Of a DNA stretch of 64,000 nucleotides, positions 34,682 to 43,403 are shown in pieces (position 1 is the first letter of the stretch; every line of letters starts with the position of its first letter). Position numbers and translations under genes: made by a program. The DNA comes from VRUE01 sp035318745 (GTDB lineage: Bacteria; Actinomycetota; Thermoleophilia; Solirubrobacterales; 70-9). The notes under the pieces are model-generated. The model was given only the letters and a program-made list of their open reading frames with translations. It ran no database searches and had not been told where the DNA came from. The DNA is taken from positions 15,050 to 79,049 of the forward strand of contig DATHEA010000017.1 of assembly GCA_035318745.1 (NCBI GenBank), given 5' to 3'.

Positions 34682-34831
34682 ATGCGACTGTCTGGCGCGC
34701 ACGGCTACGACGAGCGCTTCCGCCGCCTCTGGGTCTTCTACCTGACCCTCTCGGAGGTGGGCTTCCGCGAGGGGCGGATCGGCGACGTCCAGGCGCTGCC
34801 GGCAAAACCGCAATACTCCGCAACGCCGTGA
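34682..34831 (+). pseudogene. C-terminal remnant of a cyclopropane-fatty-acid-synthase-like methyltransferase
   Basis: The last 49 codons of this frame read YDERFRRLWVFYLTLSEVG and FREGRIGDVQALPAKP, the usual C-terminus of CFA synthase-like methyltransferases. Upstream sequence in any frame lacks the SAM-binding domain and is occupied by the minus-strand PG-binding gene. The stop overlaps the next gene by four bases (GTGA), as in an intact operon, so the 5' part was probably lost by deletion. Confidence 0.55.
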
Positions 34832-35583
34832 TCATCGAGCGGACCGAGAACCCGACGTGGCTGTCGAACGCCTATCTGGTCGCCGACGAGGAGGCCGGCA
34901 AAGGTGTGCTGATCGATGGCAACGACGACCTCGGACCGCTGCTGGAGCGCGCCGAGCGCGACGGCATAGAGATCACCCACGTCCTCGTCACCCATCCACA
35001 CGGCGACCACGTCGCCGGCCTGACCGAGGCGCGCCAGCGGATCGGCAACCCACCGCTGGTCGCCCATGTCGAGACCGCAGCCGAGCTGGAGGAGGAGGTC
35101 GGCGAGACGATCGCCGACGGCGGCGTGCTTACCGTCGGCGGGCTCGAGATCGAGGCGATCTACACGCCCGGCCATGCCGCCGGACACCTCGCCTTCCTCG
35201 TCAACGGGTCCGACGTCTTTACCGCCGACGTCCTCTTCAAGGGGACTGTCGGAGGGACGATGGCCCCGGGCGCCAGCGGCTTCGCTGACCTCAAGGCCTC
35301 GGTGATGCGGCTGATGGAGCTGCCGGCGGAGACGCGGGTCCACCCCGGCCACCGCGAGCCGACGACGATCGGCGAGGAGCGGGAGGGCAACCCCTTCGTA
35401 CGGATCTGGCGCGGTCTTGCGGAGACCGGCGAGGAGCAGGTCACCGTCTGGGACCGCCCGGCGACGCTGAAGCTCTGGGCGCCCGACTACGATGGCGGCA
35501 ACAAGGCCTGGATCGTCTTCGGCGACGACGGCACCGAGGCGATAGTCGGCGGCTCGCAGGTCGTCCGCAGCGGCACCGGGTAG
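34828..35583 (+). CDS. MBL-fold metallo-hydrolase
   Basis: A 251-residue metallo-beta-lactamase-fold enzyme. The binuclear zinc motif HPHGDH is at residues 56-61. Further ligands are in YTPGHAAGH, a metal-bridging Asp in VFTADVLF, and His in VHPGHREPTTIG. This is the glyoxalase II-like subgroup, with a ~70-residue C-terminal extension (VTVWDRPATLKLW). The substrate is unknown; thioester or hydroperoxide hydrolysis is typical. The GTG start overlaps a remnant CFA-synthase-like frame. It precedes the FHA-HTH gene by 26 bases. Confidence 0.88.
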   Translation: MIIERTENPTWLSNAYLVADEEAGKGVLIDGNDDLGPLLERAERDGIEITHVLVTHPHGDHVAGLTEARQRIGNPPLVAHVETAAELEEEVGETIADGGVLTVGGLEIEAIYTPGHAAGHLAFLVNGSDVFTADVLFKGTVGGTMAPGASGFADLKASVMRLMELPAETRVHPGHREPTTIGEEREGNPFVRIWRGLAETGEEQVTVWDRPATLKLWAPDYDGGNKAWIVFGDDGTEAIVGGSQVVRSGTG

Positions 35584-35609
35584 ACGCGCCAGACGTGCCG
35601 GATCGGCGC

Positions 35610-36284
35610 ATGAACGCAGAGCAGCCGCAGACCAGCGCGCCGGAGCTGAAGGAGCAGATCGAGGCCGAACGGCGCGGACGGCCGTTTCTCGTCTTCCGCG
35701 ACGGCGGCGGTGGGCAGCGGATCGTCACGGTCGAGGCGGGGACGGCGGCGCTCTGGGTGGGACGGGGCGAGTCGGCTGACGTGCGGCTCGACTGGGACGA
35801 GGAAGTCTCGGCCCTGCACGCCCAGATAGAGGTGGTCCGCGACGAGTGCACGCTGCTCGACGACGGCCTCTCCCGCAACGGCTCCTTCGTCGGCGAGCAG
35901 CGGGTCGACGGGCGCCGCCGCCTGCGCGACGGCGACACCCTGCGCTTCGGCAAGACCACGGTCCTCTTCCGCCGTCCCGGCGAGGGCGCGCCGGAAGCGA
36001 CCGTCACCGCCGGCCAGATACCGGCGGGCGCAACCGTCTCCCCCGGTCAGCGCCGGGTCCTGCTCGCCCTCTGCCGTCCTTTCAAGGACGAACCGGCTTT
36101 CGCCACTCCCGCCACCAACCAGGCAATCGCCGACGAGCTGCATCTCAGCGTCGACGCGGTCAAGACCCACATGCGCGCTCTCTTCGAGAAGCTCGAGGTC
36201 GGGGACCTGCCGCAAAACCGCAAGCGCGTCGCCCTGGTCGAGCGCGCCCTGCAGAGCGGCGTCGTGGCCAGGCGCGAACTTTGA
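35610..36284 (+). CDS. FHA domain protein with C-terminal winged/LuxR-like HTH
   Basis: About 224 residues. An FHA phosphothreonine-binding domain occupies residues 40-120 (LWVGRGESADVRLDWDEEVSALHAQ, LLDDGLSRNGSFV, LRDGDTLRFG). The C-terminal ~80 residues carry an HTH (TNQAIADELHLSVDAVKTHMRALFEKL). This architecture links Ser/Thr-kinase signalling to transcription. No kinase gene lies nearby. It stands just before the FtsH-like protease gene and may share its transcript. ATG at 35610 is chosen over GTG at 35595; neither has a strong ribosome site. Confidence 0.85.
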   Translation: MNAEQPQTSAPELKEQIEAERRGRPFLVFRDGGGGQRIVTVEAGTAALWVGRGESADVRLDWDEEVSALHAQIEVVRDECTLLDDGLSRNGSFVGEQRVDGRRRLRDGDTLRFGKTTVLFRRPGEGAPEATVTAGQIPAGATVSPGQRRVLLALCRPFKDEPAFATPATNQAIADELHLSVDAVKTHMRALFEKLEVGDLPQNRKRVALVERALQSGVVARREL

Positions 36285-36366
36285 TGCAAAACGGGGTCGC
36301 GGACGTATGTGCGATTGGACGGCGGGGGTTTTCCCCGGACACTCTTCGGTGACCCCTGGGGGGTTC

Positions 36367-37935
36367 ATGCACCTGGTCCAAGCCCTCACCACCACCGACA
36401 TCAAGACCTTCTTCTTCGACTGGTACCCGGTCTTCGGGGTCTTCTTCATGTTCGGCCTCTTGATCGTCTTCCTGACCCTGCTGCGCGGCACGATGGGGAC
36501 GACCAAGCCGGAAACCGTGAAGGCAAGCAAGACCGAGCCGGTGCTCTGGGAGGAGGTGCAGGGGGTCGACGCGGCAAAGGACGAGCTGATGGACGTCGCC
36601 GCGTGGCTGCGCGACCCCGACCGCTTCGCCGCGCTCGGCGCGCAGCCGCCGCGCGGGGTGCTGCTGTTCGGCCCACCGGGGACCGGCAAGACGATGCTGG
36701 CGCGGGCGGTTGCCGCCCAGGCCGGAGTCGACTTCTTCTCGGCCTCGGGCTCGAGCTTCGTAGAGATGTTCGTGGGGAGGGGAGCCGCCCGCATCCGGCG
36801 CCTGTTCAAGGAGGCGCGCAAGTCGGGCCGGGCCGTCATCTTCATCGACGAGCTGGACGCGGTCGGTGGGGCGCGCAGCGGCGGCGGTGGGGATGGCGGC
36901 TCGAGCGAGCGCGAGCAGGCGCTCAACCAGCTGCTGGTCGAGCTCGACGGTTTCGAGAAGGACCCCGGCACGGTGATCGTGATCGCCGCCTCCAACTACG
37001 TCGACAAGCTCGACAAGGCGCTGCTGCGGCCAGGGCGCTTCGACCGCCAGGTGCTGGTGTCCCCGCCCGACCGCGACGGCCGCGAGGCGATCCTGAAGGC
37101 ACACGCCAAGGGCAAGCCGCTCGGCCCCGATCTCGACCTGACCGACGTGGCCCGCAAGACGACCGGGATGACCGGCGCCCAGCTGGCCAACGCGCTCAAC
37201 GAGGCGGCGATCATCGCCGGGCGGGCGGGACGTAAGGCGATGGCGCGCGAGGACCTCGACGAGTCGCTGCTGCGCCAGTCGGTCGGCTCCCAGCAGGCCC
37301 GGCGACTGAGCCAGAAGGAGCGGCGGATCGTCGCCTACCACGAGGCGGGGCACGCGCTATGCCGCAGGCTGTTGGGCCTCGACCCGCCGGAGATCCTCAG
37401 CATCGTCCCGCGCGGGCCGGCGCTCGGCTTCGTCGGCCACTCGCCGCAGGAGGACACCTACCTGAAGTCGCGCGAGGAGCTGCTCGACGAGCTGGTGACG
37501 CTGCTCGGCGGCCGCGCCGCGGAGGAGGAGGTCATGCGCGAGTCCTACTCGGGCGCCGTCGACGACCTGCACCGCGTGCATCTGGTCTGCAAGCAGATGG
37601 TCGCCGAGTTCGGCATGGGCGTGGCCCTGGACGCCGACGGAGCGCCGCCGATCGCGCTGCCGACCGACAACTACGCGCTCTCCGACCGTACCCGCCGCGA
37701 CGTCGATCTGGCAGCGATGACGTTGGCGCGCGAGGCCTACCGGCGCGCCCGGGCGCTGCTGGCCGCGAACCGCGAGTGCCTCGACGATCTCGCCGCCAAC
37801 GCACTCGAGCGCGAGACGCTGACCCGCGAGGACCTCGACGAGATCTTCGCCGCGCACGAGCTGCGGGAGAAGCGCCTGCCGAGCTCCATCCCGGCGGCCG
37901 TCGTGCTTTCCTCGGAGCCGCCCGCGCCGGAGTAG
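36367..37935 (+). CDS. FtsH-like membrane AAA+ zinc protease
   Basis: A 522-residue FtsH-family protein, shorter than the usual ~600-650. There is one N-terminal membrane segment (about 15-40) where FtsH normally has two and a periplasmic domain between them. Walker A GPPGTGKT is at 102-109, Walker B VIFIDELD at 157-164, and the second region of homology is ALLRPGRFDRQV. The zinc motif HEAGH is at 325-329. It would degrade proteins in an ATP-dependent way at the membrane. The start at 36367 follows GGGGGG. The truncated N-terminus suggests a specialised paralogue. Confidence 0.88.
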   Translation: MHLVQALTTTDIKTFFFDWYPVFGVFFMFGLLIVFLTLLRGTMGTTKPETVKASKTEPVLWEEVQGVDAAKDELMDVAAWLRDPDRFAALGAQPPRGVLLFGPPGTGKTMLARAVAAQAGVDFFSASGSSFVEMFVGRGAARIRRLFKEARKSGRAVIFIDELDAVGGARSGGGGDGGSSEREQALNQLLVELDGFEKDPGTVIVIAASNYVDKLDKALLRPGRFDRQVLVSPPDRDGREAILKAHAKGKPLGPDLDLTDVARKTTGMTGAQLANALNEAAIIAGRAGRKAMAREDLDESLLRQSVGSQQARRLSQKERRIVAYHEAGHALCRRLLGLDPPEILSIVPRGPALGFVGHSPQEDTYLKSREELLDELVTLLGGRAAEEEVMRESYSGAVDDLHRVHLVCKQMVAEFGMGVALDADGAPPIALPTDNYALSDRTRRDVDLAAMTLAREAYRRARALLAANRECLDDLAANALERETLTREDLDEIFAAHELREKRLPSSIPAAVVLSSEPPAPE

Positions 37936-37947
37936 CATCTTCGCTCG

Positions 37948-38841
37948 GTGGAGACTGAGCGGAAGGCCGAGGAGCATTACTTCCCGCCGGGGAGATCGAT
38001 GGCGCGCCGGGTCCACGGCGAGCGCGCGGTCGGGCTGCTCTACGGGCAGCGGGCGCTGTTGATCGGAGCGCTCGAACCGCTCACCTACACCGGCACGATG
38101 CTCTCGACCCGCTCCGGCGACCGTCCCTTCGAGCGGCTCGCCCGCACGGCGAAGATCCAGGAGACGGTCTTCCTCGGCACGCGGGCGGAGGCCGATCAGG
38201 CGCTTGCAAAAGTTCATCGGCTGCACCAGACGATCAACGGAGAGCTGCCCGAGGCAGCCGGTACCCACCCGGCCGGCACGCCTTACTCGGCCTTCGACCC
38301 GGAGCTGATGCTCTGGACCCTGGCGGTGATCGCCGACTCGGGGCGGGAGATGTACGAGACGCTGGTGCGTCCGCTCGACCCGGATGAGCGCGAGGGCCTC
38401 TGGCAGGATTATGTGCGCTTCGGCGAGCTGTTCGACCTGCCGCGCTCGGAGGTGCCGGGCAGCCACGTCGAGTTCAAGGCCTGGTTCGACGGCAAGCTCG
38501 CGGCGCCCGACCTGCAGGCGACCGAGCACGGGCTGGAAATGGCACCGCTGGTGGCGTTCCGGCAGCCAGTGCCGGCAGCGGCGCGGGGTAACCTCGCCGT
38601 CCAGAACCACCTCATCAAGGGGACCCTGCCGCCGCGCGTGCGAGAGATCTTCGGCATCCGCTGGAGCCGGGCGCACGAGTCGGGCTTCCGGGCGATCGCG
38701 GCCGCCCACCGCCGTGCCCACCGTGCCTTCCCCCACCGCATGCGGCGCGGCCGCAACGACGTCTTCTTCGACGTCGTCACCAAGGCCGAGCGGCGGCGTG
38801 GCGGCACGGTGACGCCTCAGCTCCGCGCCGACGCCTCCTGA
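37948..38841 (+). CDS. MpaB/rubber-oxygenase-type (DUF2236) protein
   Basis: A 297-residue protein of the DUF2236 family (MpaB/latex-clearing-protein fold, haem-binding oxygenases). Recognisable features are the helical core with RRVHGERAVGLLYGQRALLIGALEP, the family DPELMLWTLAVIADSG segment and a late REIFGIRWSRAHESGF region. Substrates in the family range from polyisoprene to prenyl side chains; here it is unknown. The GTG start lies 12 bases after the ftsH-like stop. No signal peptide is present, so it is probably cytosolic or membrane-associated. Confidence 0.8.
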   Translation: METERKAEEHYFPPGRSMARRVHGERAVGLLYGQRALLIGALEPLTYTGTMLSTRSGDRPFERLARTAKIQETVFLGTRAEADQALAKVHRLHQTINGELPEAAGTHPAGTPYSAFDPELMLWTLAVIADSGREMYETLVRPLDPDEREGLWQDYVRFGELFDLPRSEVPGSHVEFKAWFDGKLAAPDLQATEHGLEMAPLVAFRQPVPAAARGNLAVQNHLIKGTLPPRVREIFGIRWSRAHESGFRAIAAAHRRAHRAFPHRMRRGRNDVFFDVVTKAERRRGGTVTPQLRADAS

Positions 38842-38867
38842 AAGAGCCGCCGGCCCGCTGGTGGGCG

Positions 38868-39116
38868 ATGCGCCCGGCGCAGAACCGCAAGCCGGCCACC
38901 TATCGCTGTCCCCTCTGCGGCAACCACCTCCCCGCCCTCAGCGAGCACTTCCTGATCGCGCCCGAGGGTGATAGCGGGCGGCGGCGCCACGCCCATACCG
39001 AGTGCGTGCTCGCGGCCCGCAAGGCGGGGCGACTGCCGACCGAGGGGGAGTGGCGCCGCACCCAACCGCGACCGCCGTCGCTGTGGCGGAGGTTGCGGAC
39101 GAAGCTGTCGCGCTAG
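38868..39116 (+). CDS. Small zinc-ribbon protein
   Basis: An 82-residue protein. YRCPLCGNHLPALSEHFLIAP followed by RRHAHTECVLAARKAGR gives a CxxC...H...C pattern likely to bind zinc. The rest is basic (WRRLRTKLSR at the end). It follows the oxygenase gene by 26 bases in the same direction. Coding quality is good throughout. Similar small proteins are common in actinobacteria. The function is unknown. Confidence 0.7.
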   Translation: MRPAQNRKPATYRCPLCGNHLPALSEHFLIAPEGDSGRRRHAHTECVLAARKAGRLPTEGEWRRTQPRPPSLWRRLRTKLSR

Positions 39117-39183
39117 CCCCGCGACCCTCTCAGGAGGAGACCGAGAAGCGGGTGCCGGCTCGCTCGAAACGATCGAGACTCAC

Positions 39184-39636
39184 TCATCGCTCGCCCTCGA
39201 CGCGTGCCTTGAGCTCGCCCGGACGAGCGTTGACCAGCACTGCCCGGGCGGCGGCCTCGACTGGCCCACGGATGAGCATGCCGAGCATCCGCCCCGGGTC
39301 GCCGTCAAGCGTGTAGGTCGCCCGCGTGCGCCCGCCACCGAGATCCTCCAGCTGCCAGGACCCCTCGACCGACTTGAGGTCGCCCTTCTCCTGGATCCAC
39401 GAGAGGCGAGTGGGCGATTCGTAGCTGAATCGCACCTGCGTCTTGACCTGCCTGATCTTGATATCGCTGACGCTCTCGACCAGCGTCGGGCGCCCTTCGC
39501 CGTCACGCTCCAGTGCCGACACCGACTCGAGCCCGCCCTGCCAGTCGGGGGCGGTGAGAACGTCCTCCACCACCGCCCAGACCACGTCGAGTGGAGCGTC
39601 GATCTCTGCGCTGGCGGTGCCGCCCATGTGTGCCAC
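39184..39636 (-). CDS. SRPBCC (START-like) family protein
   Basis: A 150-residue single-domain SRPBCC/polyketide-cyclase-like protein: GGTASAEIDAPLDVVWAVVEDV, TRLSWIQEKGDLKSVEGSWQLEDLG and TRATYTLDGDPG give the helix-grip strands. These proteins bind hydrophobic ligands. The GTG start directly follows the stop of the methyltransferase gene and has GGAGG at eight bases; ATG at 39627 is an alternative. It likely functions together with that methyltransferase. Confidence 0.85.
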   Translation of the reverse strand: MAHMGGTASAEIDAPLDVVWAVVEDVLTAPDWQGGLESVSALERDGEGRPTLVESVSDIKIRQVKTQVRFSYESPTRLSWIQEKGDLKSVEGSWQLEDLGGGRTRATYTLDGDPGRMLGMLIRGPVEAAARAVLVNARPGELKARVEGER

Positions 39637-40437
39637 CTAGACCACCTCCGGCTTTCGTCCTGAGAGGAACTGAGCGAGACCGGTGACCTGCCGGCTGACC
39701 TCGACGAGGCCGTCGTCGATCAATGTCCGCTTCAACTCGTCGCGAGCGAAGATCCGCACACCGCTCAGTCGGCGCACGACCGGACTGGTGACCTCAGCCG
39801 GCAACGGGCCCCGGTTGCAACTGGTCAGGAGCGCGACCCGGCCTCCCGGCGCCAGGACGCGAACGATCTCCGCCAGCGCCCGCATCGGCTCCTCGATCAG
39901 GTACAGCGCCGCGAAGCAGCAGATCGCGTCGAAGCTGCCGTCGCGGAACGGCAATGCACTGGCGTCCCCGCGAAGGTAGGCGACGTTGTCGCTCGCGGTG
40001 TCGCGAACGGCGACGTCCAGCATCGGTGCCGAGGCGTCGATGCCGACGACGAGGCCGTCGCTCGCGGCGCGCGCGAAATCACGGGTGAAGTTACCTGGGC
40101 CACAGGCGACGTCGAGGACACGGTCGCCGGGTTCGATCGAGAGCATGGAGAGCGCCATTCGGTGCTCCTCCCCCGTCCCCGGCCCGGTCAACCCCATCAG
40201 CAGGCGAACGCCGAACGGCCGCCAGAACCGCTGGTAGACCAGCGGCAGCACGCGGCTCACCATCAGCCGCTGGCCGGGATGGGTGCCGGTGGGGTCCTGC
40301 CTGCCCAGCAAGTCGAGATAGCCACGCCCGACGTCGATCCCCTCGCTCGGAAGGGGCGTGGAGAAGAGGTCCAGCGCCTGCGAGATCGCAGGTGCGAGAT
40401 CGCGATGCTCGTCAGGAGCCAGGACGGGGTCGGCCAT
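39637..40437 (-). CDS. SAM-dependent methyltransferase (UbiE/Methyltransf_11 type)
   Basis: About 266 residues. An N-terminal extension of ~110 residues precedes motif I (GDRVLDVACGPGNFTRDFA) with GLVVGIDASAPMLDVA, SALPFRDGSFDAICCFAALYL and LAPGGRVALLT. The pattern is that of small-molecule or lipid methyltransferases. The C-terminus is adjacent to the SRPBCC gene with no gap. ATG at 40437 with AAGGG upstream is preferred to a GTG seven codons earlier. It is divergent from the short-chain dehydrogenase pseudogene. Confidence 0.85.
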   Translation of the reverse strand: MADPVLAPDEHRDLAPAISQALDLFSTPLPSEGIDVGRGYLDLLGRQDPTGTHPGQRLMVSRVLPLVYQRFWRPFGVRLLMGLTGPGTGEEHRMALSMLSIEPGDRVLDVACGPGNFTRDFARAASDGLVVGIDASAPMLDVAVRDTASDNVAYLRGDASALPFRDGSFDAICCFAALYLIEEPMRALAEIVRVLAPGGRVALLTSCNRGPLPAEVTSPVVRRLSGVRIFARDELKRTLIDDGLVEVSRQVTGLAQFLSGRKPEVV

Positions 40438-40514
40438 CGCCCTTGAGGCTAACGGCACTCAACCAATCAATATTGTGCGTGAATGAATACTCGCTCCTTT
40501 GACAAGGGATCCCG

Positions 40515-41443
40515 ATGAGCTGGGGCGTCGCTGACATTCCAAACCTGACGGGCCGCACGGCGGTCGTCACCGGCGCCAACGGCGGCCTCGGGCTCGAGAC
40601 CACGCGTGCGCTGGCGGCGGCGGGCGCCGAGGTAGTGATAGCGGCCCGCAACCAGGAGAAGGCGGCGGAGGCCGAGGCGGACATCCGCCGCGGCGCGCCG
40701 GGCGCAGCCCTGGAGGTCGTCGAGCTCGATCTCGGCTCGCTGGCATCTGTGGGCGAGGCCGCCGGGAGGATCTTCGCCAGCCACCAGACGATCGACATCC
40801 TCGTCAACAACGCCGGCGTGATGGGCATCCCCGAGCGCAAGACCGTCGACGGCTTCGAGATGCAGTTCGGCGTCGACCACCTCGGGCACTTCGCCCTCAC
40901 CGCGCTGCTGATGCCGGCGCTGCTGCGTGCGGACGCGGCTCGGATCGTCACGGTGACGAGCACCGCCCACCACATGGGTAGGACGGTGGACCCCCACAAT
41001 CCCCACCTGCACGGTCGGTACGGGCCCTGGCGGGCCTACGGCCAGGCGAAGCTCGCCAACTTCCACTTCGCCCTTGGCTTACATCAACTGCTCGAGGACT
41101 CCGGAACGAGCGCGGCGAGCCTCGTCGCCCATCCCGGCCTCTCAACACCGGCCTGCAGGCGGTCAGCGTCGCGGAGACCGACGGCGGCTTCTCGCAGCGC
41201 TTCTTCCACGGCCTCGCCGGCTCGACCGGCATGTCGCCTGCCAAGGGAGCGCTGTCGCAGCTGCGGGCGGCGACCGATCCCAGCGCACGCGGCGGTCAGT
41301 TCTACGGCCCGCTCTTCGTCAACAACGGCCCCCCGGTCCGCAAGCCGGTGTTGCGGCGGCTCGGCATGGCGAAGGCAATCGGGCGCCTCTGGGAGGTCTC
41401 AGAGCGCGAGACGGGCGTAAAGCTCGAACCTGGCCGTGCGTGA
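40515..41443 (+). pseudogene. Short-chain dehydrogenase/reductase, frameshifted
   Basis: The first ~210 codons encode a good SDR: TAVVTGANGGLGLETTRAL (NAD(P) motif), DILVNNAGVMG, a Ser in VTVTSTAHH and the catalytic YGQAK. At 41142-41144 the frame is lost just after LVAHPGLS. The family continuation NTGLQAVSVAETDGGF through FYGPLFVNNGPPV runs in the next frame to a stop at 41443. A single missing base explains this. The total length would be normal (~309), so either it is a recent inactivation or a sequencing error. Confidence 0.85.
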
Positions 41444-41540
41444 CCGAGCCGCACAACATGCTGTTTAGAAGTTGCTGATTGCCAAGCAACGTATAGAGTG
41501 CTCGCCGGTTCGTCGTCCAACGGGGACTCAAGGAGGCGCA

Positions 41541-41933
41541 GTGGCAGACTGGAGTGCACTTCACGCGTATATCCACAGCAACTACACCGTCAGCGACGGA
41601 GACGCCGACATAGTCAAACTCGTCTTCGCTCTCGATGGTGGGCGCAGTCAGCTGGTCCTGGTCGCACGAGGCGGTGAGCTGGAGGGCTCCGAGTGGGCCG
41701 TGATCTCAACCGCCGTCTGCAAGGAGGGGGACATCTCCCCTCGTGAGGCATTGATCCGCAACAGTGAGATGCTCGTCGGCGCGCTGGCCTTGGTCGAGGA
41801 CGGGCCGGTGATCTTCCGCTACGCGATCCGCCTCGCCGACCTCGACCCGGCCGAGTTCGAAGCACCGATCAAAATCGCCGCCATCTTCGGCGACGAACTC
41901 GAGAAGGAACTCGCCAAGTCCGATCAGTTCTGA
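41541..41933 (+). CDS. YbjN/type III chaperone-fold-like protein
   Basis: A 130-residue protein. GTG at 41541 has AGGAGG six bases before it. The alternating strands (DIVKLVFALDGGRSQLVLVARGG, EWAVISTAVCKEGD) and the ALIRNSEMLVGALALVEDGPVIFRYAI segment resemble the CesT/YbjN peptide-binding fold. This is a fold-level guess. In actinobacteria such proteins can sit beside secretion loci, and the next genes are type VII-like, so an effector chaperone role is possible. It is on the opposite strand and converges with that locus. Confidence 0.55.
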   Translation: MADWSALHAYIHSNYTVSDGDADIVKLVFALDGGRSQLVLVARGGELEGSEWAVISTAVCKEGDISPREALIRNSEMLVGALALVEDGPVIFRYAIRLADLDPAEFEAPIKIAAIFGDELEKELAKSDQF

Positions 41934-41963
41934 GCCGCGCCCGCCACAGCGGAGGAACGCGTG

Positions 41964-42179
41964 CTAACTCGGGAGATCCCGCAGCGCCGTCCCGATCGCC
42001 CTGGAGGCTCGATCGCAGGAGCGCTCGAATCGCATGGTCGTGCTCTCCAGCTCGGCCTGAAAGCGGTTTTCGAAGTCCCGCGCGCGCGAGTCTCGCCACA
42101 CGTTCCTGGTCGACTCCCAGCTGCGGGCGAGCCGGCGGTGGGCCTCGCGCACAGGCTCGGCGAGGTGCGCGGCGCTCAT
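41964..42179 (-). CDS. Small WXG-like helical protein
   Basis: A 71-residue all-helical protein. The central turn NVWRDSRARDFENRF has the W-x-D-x-x-A-x-x-F form seen in variant WXG100/ESAT-6-type proteins. Two long helices flank it. The ATG overlaps the stop of the upstream coiled-coil protein gene by four bases, so it ends a coupled series beginning with the FtsK/EccC-like ATPase. It is a probable secretion substrate or partner of that ATPase. Confidence 0.65.
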   Translation of the reverse strand: MSAAHLAEPVREAHRRLARSWESTRNVWRDSRARDFENRFQAELESTTMRFERSCDRASRAIGTALRDLPS

Positions 42180-43129
42180 CGCCCCTCCGGCGGTCGTGCC
42201 ACGCGGGCCGGCAGGGTGCGCAGGCCCAGCTCGTTGGCGAGGTGGATCCGGTGATAGCCGTTGGTGACGCCGAAGGTGCCGTTCGGGCGGAGATCGAGCC
42301 GCAGGCTGTCGTCGCCAAAGAACGCCTCGTAGACACGCTGGTAGCCGCGCTCGTAGCTGAGCCCCTTCTGGGCATCGAGGTTGCGGAAGTAGCCCACTCC
42401 CTCGCCCCGCCGCACGGCCGGGAGGACGACCTCGTCGAGCCGCTGGATCCCCTCGCGGACGGTCGCGTAGTCGGCCTTTCTGTAGCTGGCCGGTCCCTCG
42501 ACGGCGGACTGGCTGAGATCGACGCGGTCGAGCTCGACCTCCTCCATCTCGGTCTGCCCGATGCGGGAAACAGCGACGGACGAACTCGTGCCCGAGCCCC
42601 CGCCGATCCCCGATCCCCCGCCGGGGCCGGCGCTCCCGAAGCCGCCGGCTCCCCCGCCGGCGCCGGCGGCGAGATAGGCATCCGCGGCGCCCACCAGGCC
42701 GTTGAGGAAGGCGACCGCGCCGGCCGACTGCCGCTCGACGCCAAGCCTGAACGCCGTCGCCTCGTGGCGGAAGCGCTCGGCCTCCGTGCGCAGGCTCGCC
42801 CGGCAGCGTTCGCAGGTGCCGAGGTTTTCCTCGGCCTTGCCCAGCCTCGCTTCAGCGGTTGCGAGCGCGCGGCTCGGGCCGCTGCAATCGATCCTGGGGA
42901 TTGCCGCCAGGCAACGCTCCAGGGCGGCCTCTGCGGCGGCCACCTCGCTCTGCGCCCGGGCTCTCTCGGAGGCCCATTTCGCGACCGCTCGGTCACACTC
43001 GTCCAGCGCCCGTCCTAGCACCCCGAGCGAGCGCGTGACCGCCTCCCCGCCGGCGGCAGCGAACTCGCGCAGCGCACTCAGATGCAGCCGGATCGCGCCG
43101 ACGTCGTAGAGGTGCGCCTCCGCGGTCAA
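42176..43129 (-). CDS. Coiled-coil protein with ParB/Srx-like C-terminal domain
   Basis: About 317 residues. The N-terminal ~145 residues are helical with a likely coiled coil and a CERC pair. A Gly/Ser-rich linker follows (about 155-190). The C-terminal ~110 residues include YFRNLDAQKGLSYERGYQRV and end FGVTNGYHRIHLANELGLRT, which resembles the D/N-G-x-H-R helix of ParB/Srx-like nucleases or toxins. The layout (helical N-terminus, Gly linker, catalytic-like tail) is that of type VII effectors. The start is TTG, one base past the WXG gene stop. ParB-like activity is inferred. Confidence 0.6.
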   Translation of the reverse strand: MTAEAHLYDVGAIRLHLSALREFAAAGGEAVTRSLGVLGRALDECDRAVAKWASERARAQSEVAAAEAALERCLAAIPRIDCSGPSRALATAEARLGKAEENLGTCERCRASLRTEAERFRHEATAFRLGVERQSAGAVAFLNGLVGAADAYLAAGAGGGAGGFGSAGPGGGSGIGGGSGTSSSVAVSRIGQTEMEEVELDRVDLSQSAVEGPASYRKADYATVREGIQRLDEVVLPAVRRGEGVGYFRNLDAQKGLSYERGYQRVYEAFFGDDSLRLDLRPNGTFGVTNGYHRIHLANELGLRTLPARVARPPEGR

Positions 43130-43130
43130 C

Positions 43131-43403
43131 TCAACGCGCGTCGAGGAACTGGCGCAGGGCCTGCGCGTGCCGCCGCAGCTTGGGCGGGTAGGGTTCGAGG
43201 GCACGCGTGGCCGACCGCAGCGAGCTGATCGAGCGATCGAAGTCGGACCCGAAGCTCGCGAACTTGCGGTCCTTCCATGACGAGCCCAGGCGCCTGTACT
43301 CCGAATTGAGGCGCGCGGTCTGCTTCTCGATTTCTGCCGTGGCGTTCTTCAGGACCGAGGCAAAGCGCTCCATGTCGTCCGGATTGGCATGGACGTCGCT
43401 CAC
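43131..43403 (-). CDS. WXG100-like protein
   Basis: A 90-residue helical-hairpin protein. It starts MSDVHANPDDMERFASVL, has the turn LGSSWKDRKFASF in the middle and a second helix ending RRHAQALRQFLDAR. The size and central W match ESAT-6/WXG100 proteins secreted by EccC-type ATPases. The GTG start overlaps the ATPase stop by four bases (GTGA). It would form a dimer and serve as substrate or activator of the adjacent ATPase. Confidence 0.75.
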   Translation of the reverse strand: MSDVHANPDDMERFASVLKNATAEIEKQTARLNSEYRRLGSSWKDRKFASFGSDFDRSISSLRSATRALEPYPPKLRRHAQALRQFLDAR

